9,354 nucleotides of DNA from CAZRIP01 sp964600165 (GTDB lineage Bacteria > Elusimicrobiota > Elusimicrobia > UBA1565 > UBA9628): contig CAZRIP010000129.1 in the NCBI GenBank assembly GCA_964600165.1, forward strand, positions 1-9,354, written 5' to 3'. Below, one piece after another: positions 7,112 to 9,354 of the stretch. The notes under the pieces were generated by a model. That model had not been told where the DNA came from. It was given only the letters and a program-made list of their open reading frames with translations, and did no database searches. Position 1 is the stretch's first letter. Every line of letters starts with the position of its first letter. The translations under genes and the position numbers were made by a program.

Positions 7112-7438
7112 TTAGGCGGCGACGAGGGTATCGAGCGTCTTCTTGATCTCGGCCTTCGAGTGCACGCCCACCAATTGCTCGACCACCTTGCCGCCCTTGA
7201 AGAAGAGCAGCGTCGGGATCGCGGAAATCTTGTAGCGGCTGGCCGCGTTGGGGTGCTCGTCGGTGTTGATCTTGGCGACCCTCACCTTTCCCGTATACTC
7301 CTTCGAGATCTCCTCGATGACCGGGGAGAGCATCCGGCAGGGACCGCACCAGGGCGCCCAAAAGTCGACTAAAACGGGCTCGGGGCTCTGCACGACGTCC
7401 TTGTCGAACGTATCGTCGGTCAGCTGGATCTCGGACAT
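7112..7438 (-). CDS. trxA: Thioredoxin
   Basis: A 108-residue cytoplasmic dithiol reductant, the normal full length for the family. The active site is WCGPC (30-34) in FWAPWCGPCRM, with buried acid D25 and cis-proline P75 in the SAIPTLLFF strand. The conserved GG of FKGGK is at 82-83. It would reduce disulfides in enzymes such as ribonucleotide reductase, and be recycled by thioredoxin reductase (not in this window). The start is ATG with AAGGAG (7450-7445) 6 nt upstream, a very good ribosome site. It is the first gene after a strong-looking promoter and probably heads the trxA-polA-rhomboid-coaE-rho-M23 unit. No terminator is evident in the 67 bp before polA, where I see only two copies of CGCCGTAA and nothing else clear. 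Confidence 0.97.
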   Translation of the reverse strand: MSEIQLTDDTFDKDVVQSPEPVLVDFWAPWCGPCRMLSPVIEEISKEYTGKVRVAKINTDEHPNAASRYKISAIPTLLFFKGGKVVEQLVGVHSKAEIKKTLDTLVAA

Positions 7439-7498
7439 TGGGTTCTCCTTCGGAAAGGGGGTCGGCGCATCGGGGAAAGGCGCGACGAACTTCGATTA

Positions 7499-7527
7499 AT
7501 AATACCAGGACAAGCGCGGCCTGTCAA
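7499..7527 (-). promoter_or_regulatory. Near-consensus sigma70-type promoter of trxA and the downstream operon
   Basis: TTGACA (7527-7522), a 17-bp spacer, then TATTAT (7504-7499), preceded by TG one base upstream (extended -10, TGGTATTAT). The start is predicted near base 7492, giving a 5' leader of about 53 nt that ends in the trxA Shine-Dalgarno. The -35 begins 18 bp after the stop codon of the upstream response regulator, and no terminator separates them. Read-through from that gene is therefore possible in addition to this promoter. Confidence 0.85.
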
Positions 7528-7545
7528 GGCGACGGCGCGTGAAGG

Positions 7546-7935
7546 TCAGCGGCGCTTGAGGAGCTCTTCGATCTCCGTCCAGAGCTTGTCCATCGTGATC
7601 GGCTTGGAGACGAAGAGCGACGCGCCGGCGAGCAAGCCTTCCACCTGGTCGCGCGCGTCGTTGTACTTGGTGGAGGCGGTCATCAGGATGATCGGCGTGT
7701 CCTTGTAGCCCTCCATCTTCCTGATCTTGCGGCACAAGTCGAAGCCGTGGACGTCCGGCAACTGCACGTCGACGAGGACCACCGAGGGCTGCTGCAGGCG
7801 CAGCGAGGCCAGGGCCTCGGCGCCGGTGCCGGCGCCGGAAGCCTCGACGCCGCGCAGCGCCATGACGTCGATGAACGTCTCCCGGAAGCGGGCGTCGTCT
7901 TCGACGATGAACATCGACAACTCTGCGGTCTTCAT
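7546..7935 (-). CDS. Single-domain response regulator (CheY-like receiver), paralogue A
   Basis: A 129-residue stand-alone REC domain with no output domain. The acidic pair is D13/D14 (IVEDD), the phospho-acceptor is D56 (VLVDVQLPD), the switch Thr is T86 (LMTAS) and the invariant Lys is K111 (SKPI), so it should be phosphorylatable. The cognate kinase is not in the window. It is roughly 60% identical by eye to the receiver at 8289-8693, sharing RETFID, LRGV, DVQLPD.HGFDLCRKI, VEG.LAGA.LF and KPIT, so the two are duplicates. The start is ATG at 7935, preceded by GAGGGG and a structured leader with a terminator. An upstream in-frame extension is open but would read through the hairpins and has no family similarity. 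It may act in a phosphorelay or by protein contact; its function cannot be told from sequence. Confidence 0.92.
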   Translation of the reverse strand: MKTAELSMFIVEDDARFRETFIDVMALRGVEASGAGTGAEALASLRLQQPSVVLVDVQLPDVHGFDLCRKIRKMEGYKDTPIILMTASTKYNDARDQVEGLLAGASLFVSKPITMDKLWTEIEELLKRR

Positions 7936-8076
7936 AATCCCCTCTAAAAAGCGCAGGGGACGCGGATGATTTCCGCGTCCCCTGGTCGCACCCGATTTGG
8001 TCGGGTCGTGGATACCCCGGGGCCAATCCCCCAGGCTACAGGGGCTCTCGGTAAGAGAGCCTTGATCCTTAACGAC
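7936..8076 (-). promoter_or_regulatory. Structured 5' leader of receiver A, candidate riboswitch/attenuator of unknown class
   Basis: From the predicted start at 8076 the RNA can fold into a closed three-way junction. P1 is GTCGT (8076-8072) with ACGAC (8009-8005), plus GGAT (8068-8065) with ATCC (8013-8010) across a 3-nt bulge. P2 is GGCTCTC (8061-8055) with GAGAGCC (8049-8043), loop TTACC. P3 is CCTGGGG (8035-8029) with CCCCGGG (8022-8016), including one G-U pair, loop GATTGG. A small hairpin CCCGA/TCGGG (8005-8001/7995-7991) and the terminator (7946-7991) follow, then the GAGGGG ribosome site. Joining segment CCTGTAG (8042-8036) is single-stranded in this fold. I compared it from memory with TPP, SAM, cobalamin, c-di-GMP-I, purine, ZTP, guanidine and fluoride classes and saw no match. 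Ligand or trigger unknown; the fold is by hand. Confidence 0.6.
7946..7991 (-). terminator. Strong intrinsic terminator inside the 5' leader of receiver A
   Basis: On the minus strand AGGGGACGCGG (7983-7973) and CCGCGTCCCCT (7965-7955) form a perfect 11-bp stem with a 7-nt loop. GTGC (7991-7988) and GCGC (7954-7951) can extend it across a 4-nt bulge, so that the stem runs directly into TTTTT (7950-7946). The U-run ends 10 nt before the start codon. A terminator placed between promoter and ribosome site is the hallmark of attenuation or riboswitch control. Confidence 0.8.
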
Positions 8077-8082
8077 ATGATG

Positions 8083-8088
8083 ATTATA
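8083..8088 (-). promoter_or_regulatory. Consensus -10 element (TATAAT) for the receiver A transcript
   Basis: TATAAT (8088-8083) is a perfect -10 hexamer in otherwise very GC-rich DNA. A start 7 nt downstream falls on G8076, exactly the first paired base of the leader stem P1. No -35 match is visible at 16-18 bp spacing (the 17-bp position reads GGGCGC), and there is no extended -10 TG. The promoter may need an activator or use another sigma factor. Confidence 0.55.
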
Positions 8089-8222
8089 CGGCGGCCGCGC
8101 GATCCGCGCCCCGGTCGGAGGGCCTAGCGCGGGCTCGCTTTTAGACCCGGGCCCGCAGGGCCCGTAGGGCCATGAGAACACGGGTCTTTCGCCTAAGGGG
8201 AAGTCTTAGCCCGTTCGCGCCG
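8089..8222. other. GC-rich non-coding stretch with hairpins between two receiver genes
   Basis: No credible gene was found in this 134-bp stretch between the terminator of receiver B and the -10 of receiver A. It holds a perfect 7-bp inverted repeat AGACCCG/CGGGTCT (8143-8149/8181-8187) enclosing nested GGCCC/GGGCC palindromes. It also has a small CTAAG/CTTAG hairpin (8193-8197/8205-8209). ACGGG (8214-8210) can pair with CCCGT (8184-8180) in competition with the 7-bp stem. It could contain regulator sites, an upstream extension of the leader or a small RNA; nothing identifies it. Confidence 0.4.
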
Positions 8223-8260
8223 AAATAAAAATCTCGACTCACCCCGGGGTAGGTCGAGAT
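8223..8260 (-). terminator. Rho-independent terminator after receiver B
   Basis: On the minus strand ATCTCGAC (8260-8253) pairs with GTCGAGAT (8238-8231). ACCCC/GGGGT pairs inside, separated by a 2-nt mismatch, and TTTTATTT follows (8230-8223). The element is nearly symmetrical; on the plus strand its right arm runs into only four T's, so termination should be stronger on the minus strand. It closes the S8 protease-receiver B transcript. Confidence 0.8.
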
Positions 8261-8262
8261 TT

Positions 8263-8286
8263 TCGACTATCGCCGGCGATAGTCGA
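8263..8286. repeat. Perfect 24-bp palindrome directly after the receiver B stop
   Basis: TCGACTATCGCC (8263-8274) is followed at once by its exact reverse complement (8275-8286), with no spacer. It starts 2 bp after the stop codon of receiver B and 2 bp before the terminator. The motif TCGAC/GTCGA is shared with the terminator arms, so cross-pairing between the two is possible. It might be a second 3'-end hairpin, which would need about 4 central bases as loop, or a dimeric protein-binding site. Confidence 0.85.
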
Positions 8287-8288
8287 GC

Positions 8289-8693
8289 TCAGTCGTTGGG
8301 GCCGCGCAGAAGCAGGTCGATCTCCGACCAGAGCTTCTCGACGGTGATCGGCTTCGTGAGAAACAACTGCGCGCCGGCGAGCACGCCCTCGACGCGGTCG
8401 CGCGGGTCGTTGAACTGCGGGCTGGCCGAGATCAAGATCACGGGAGTGTTCTTGAAGGCCGCCATGCGCTTGATCTTGCGGCAGAGGTCGAAGCCGTGGA
8501 TGTCCGGCAGCTGCACGTCGAGGATGATGACCGCCGGCCGGGCGTCGCGCAGCGCGCGCAGGCCCTCGGCGGCGGAGCCGGCGCCGACGGCGCCGACGCC
8601 GCGCAAGGACATGATGTCGATGAACGTCTCCCGGAAGCCGGGGTCGTCCTCGACGATGAAGATCGAAAGGGGTTCGGCCGAGTTCGGGCTCAT
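8289..8693 (-). CDS. Single-domain response regulator (CheY-like receiver), paralogue B
   Basis: A 134-residue stand-alone REC domain. Acidic residues are D16/D17 (IVEDD), the phospho-acceptor is D59 (IILDVQLPD), the switch residue is S89 (LISAS) and the conserved Lys is K114 (TKPI); all required positions are intact. No output domain and no DNA-binding segment are present. It is about 60% identical by eye to receiver A, and the family resemblance covers the full length, pointing to a duplication. The ATG start overlaps the S8 protease stop as ATGA, with a purine-rich AAGGAAG about 7 nt upstream, so translation is probably coupled to the protease. The short N-terminal MSPNSAEPL is the main difference from paralogue A. 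A kinase partner is not visible. Confidence 0.92.
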   Translation of the reverse strand: MSPNSAEPLSIFIVEDDPGFRETFIDIMSLRGVGAVGAGSAAEGLRALRDARPAVIILDVQLPDIHGFDLCRKIKRMAAFKNTPVILISASPQFNDPRDRVEGVLAGAQLFLTKPITVEKLWSEIDLLLRGPND

Positions 8694-9354
8694 CGCAGCA
8701 CTTCCTTGAGGCGCTTGTACGCGGCCTCGACGTTGAGGAACCCGCGGCCTTCGGCGGCGTGGCCTTGGCCCGTGGGCTCCAAGGTCTCGAGGACGGCGCG
8801 CACGACGGCGTCGAGCTTATCGCCCTTGGTCGTCACGCCGAACATCATGCACAGGAGAGCGATCGCGCCGGCGACGTCGGGCGTCGACATCGACGTCCCC
8901 GAGATCGCCTTGACCGGGCCTTTTTCGCCGTCGACGCGGTCCGCGCCGAGCCCCTCGGGCCAGGCGCCTTCGACGTTCGAGCCTATCGCCGTCGCGTCCG
9001 GGCGCGGCGTCACGCTCTCGTCGTCCTTGGTCATCGGGCTGCGGTCGCCCCGGGAAGAGTAGCGCGCGATCTTCTTGTCGCGCCCCGCCGCGGCGACGGA
9101 GACGACGCGCAGGGCGTTTTGGCCCGCGTCGAAATAGACGATCGCCGGCGAGCCGATCGTGTTCGCCCTCGGACCGGCGTTGCCGGCCGCGAAGACCAGC
9201 ACGTGGCCTTCCTTGGCGAGCTTGAGGACCATCTGGGAGTCGGGCCCGTTCGGGTCGCCCTCGTCGTCGCCCCAGGAGTTCGAGATCACGAGGTTGCCGT
9301 CGTTGCCGGCGGCGGTCAGGGCTTTCAAGATGTCGTCGGTCGAGGCGCTGCCGT
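8690..9354 (-). CDS. Subtilisin-like (S8) serine protease, C-terminal part only
   Basis: The reading frame enters from beyond the window, so the N-terminus, including the catalytic Asp and His, is not visible; 220 residues remain. SNSWGDDEGD and VLVFAAGNAGP (oxyanion Asn at fragment residue 58) are typical of subtilases. The catalytic Ser is at fragment residue 154 in SGTSMSTPDVAGAIALL. The SSRGDRS...PRPDATAIGSN segment matches the usual SS.G....PDV.APG element with an acidic insertion. The domain ends with GFLNVEAAYKRL just before the stop, so nothing is appended after the protease domain. Whether it is secreted cannot be decided without the N-terminus. A TTG at 9328 lies inside the family core and is not the true start. 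It shares a 4-bp overlap with receiver B, an unusual pairing that suggests co-translation. Confidence 0.9.
   Translation of the reverse strand, partial: GSASTDDILKALTAAGNDGNLVISNSWGDDEGDPNGPDSQMVLKLAKEGHVLVFAAGNAGPRANTIGSPAIVYFDAGQNALRVVSVAAAGRDKKIARYSSRGDRSPMTKDDESVTPRPDATAIGSNVEGAWPEGLGADRVDGEKGPVKAISGTSMSTPDVAGAIALLCMMFGVTTKGDKLDAVVRAVLETLEPTGQGHAAEGRGFLNVEAAYKRLKEVLR

Noticed and set aside
5830..7146. 438-codon plus-strand open frame opposite polA
   Set aside because: It mirrors the conserved polA frame, which has all catalytic motifs, and has repetitive Leu/Arg/Val/Asp composition typical of antisense frames.
7439..7456. Small CCTT/AAGG hairpin over the trxA Shine-Dalgarno as a regulatory element
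   Set aside because: Only 4 bp with a 4-nt loop; too weak to claim regulation.
8005..8076. tRNA or tRNA-like gene
   Set aside because: The junction has no T-loop GTTCRA, no anticodon arm of proper size and no acceptor stem of 7 bp on either strand.
7944..8078. Possible 44-residue leader peptide starting ATGTCG (8078) and ending TAG just before receiver A
   Set aside because: The ATG lies only 4 nt after the -10, upstream of the expected start point. There is no ribosome site, no run of regulatory codons (as in amino-acid attenuators), and the region is better explained by strong RNA stems. Ribosome profiling could revive it.
7936..8181. N-terminal extension of receiver A upstream of 7935
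   Set aside because: The frame is open but reads through the terminator and junction hairpins, has no REC-family similarity, and the ATG at 7935 has a proper ribosome site and matches the normal family start.
9326..9328. TTG as the start of a complete S8 protein
   Set aside because: The frame continues to the window edge with family-like residues (STDDIL), and the catalytic Asp and His must lie further upstream.
1..9354. CRISPR arrays, insertion sequences, phage genes, rRNA
   Set aside because: No regularly spaced repeats, transposase or integrase-like products, terminal inverted repeats or rRNA-like sequence were seen on either strand.

Overview
The window is GC-rich, and every gene I can support reads on the minus strand, so transcription runs from high to low coordinates. 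It looks like bacterial chromosome: housekeeping genes (trxA, polA, coaE, rho) packed with 2-4 bp overlaps or gaps, with no sign of phage, transposon, CRISPR or tRNA. Frequent TTG/GTG starts, many Ala/Arg codons, and single-domain receivers beside a rho/coaE/rhomboid block would fit a GC-rich member of a phylum such as Elusimicrobiota. That placement is a tentative impression, not something shown by the sequence.

Layout in transcription order. (1) 9354-8690: the C-terminal part of a subtilisin-like (S8) serine protease, overlapping by 4 bp a single-domain response regulator (8693-8289). A perfect 24-bp palindrome and a Rho-independent terminator follow. (2) 8288-7936: a gene-free stretch of about 350 bp. 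Its distal part is GC-rich with hairpins. It then has a consensus -10 (TATAAT) followed by a roughly 140-nt leader that folds on paper into a three-way junction, a small hairpin and a strong intrinsic terminator ending just before the ribosome binding site of the next gene. I do not recognise this RNA as a known class, and it is the most interesting object in the window. (3) 7935-7546: a second single-domain response regulator, a close paralogue of the first. (4) A near-consensus sigma70-type promoter (TTGACA-17-TATTAT), then trxA, polA, a rhomboid protease, coaE, rho and an M23 peptidase. These are spaced like one operon and cover thiol redox, DNA repair, membrane proteolysis, CoA synthesis, transcription termination and envelope remodelling. 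(5) 560-1: a FecR-domain protein with a signal peptide, cut by the window edge. It has its own promoter placed so that the mRNA would begin at or next to the GTG start.

The receivers carry no output domain, so they probably act through partner proteins. The structured leader suggests that the second one is also controlled after transcription starts, by conditional termination. All structural claims about RNA are paper folds and have not been computed.
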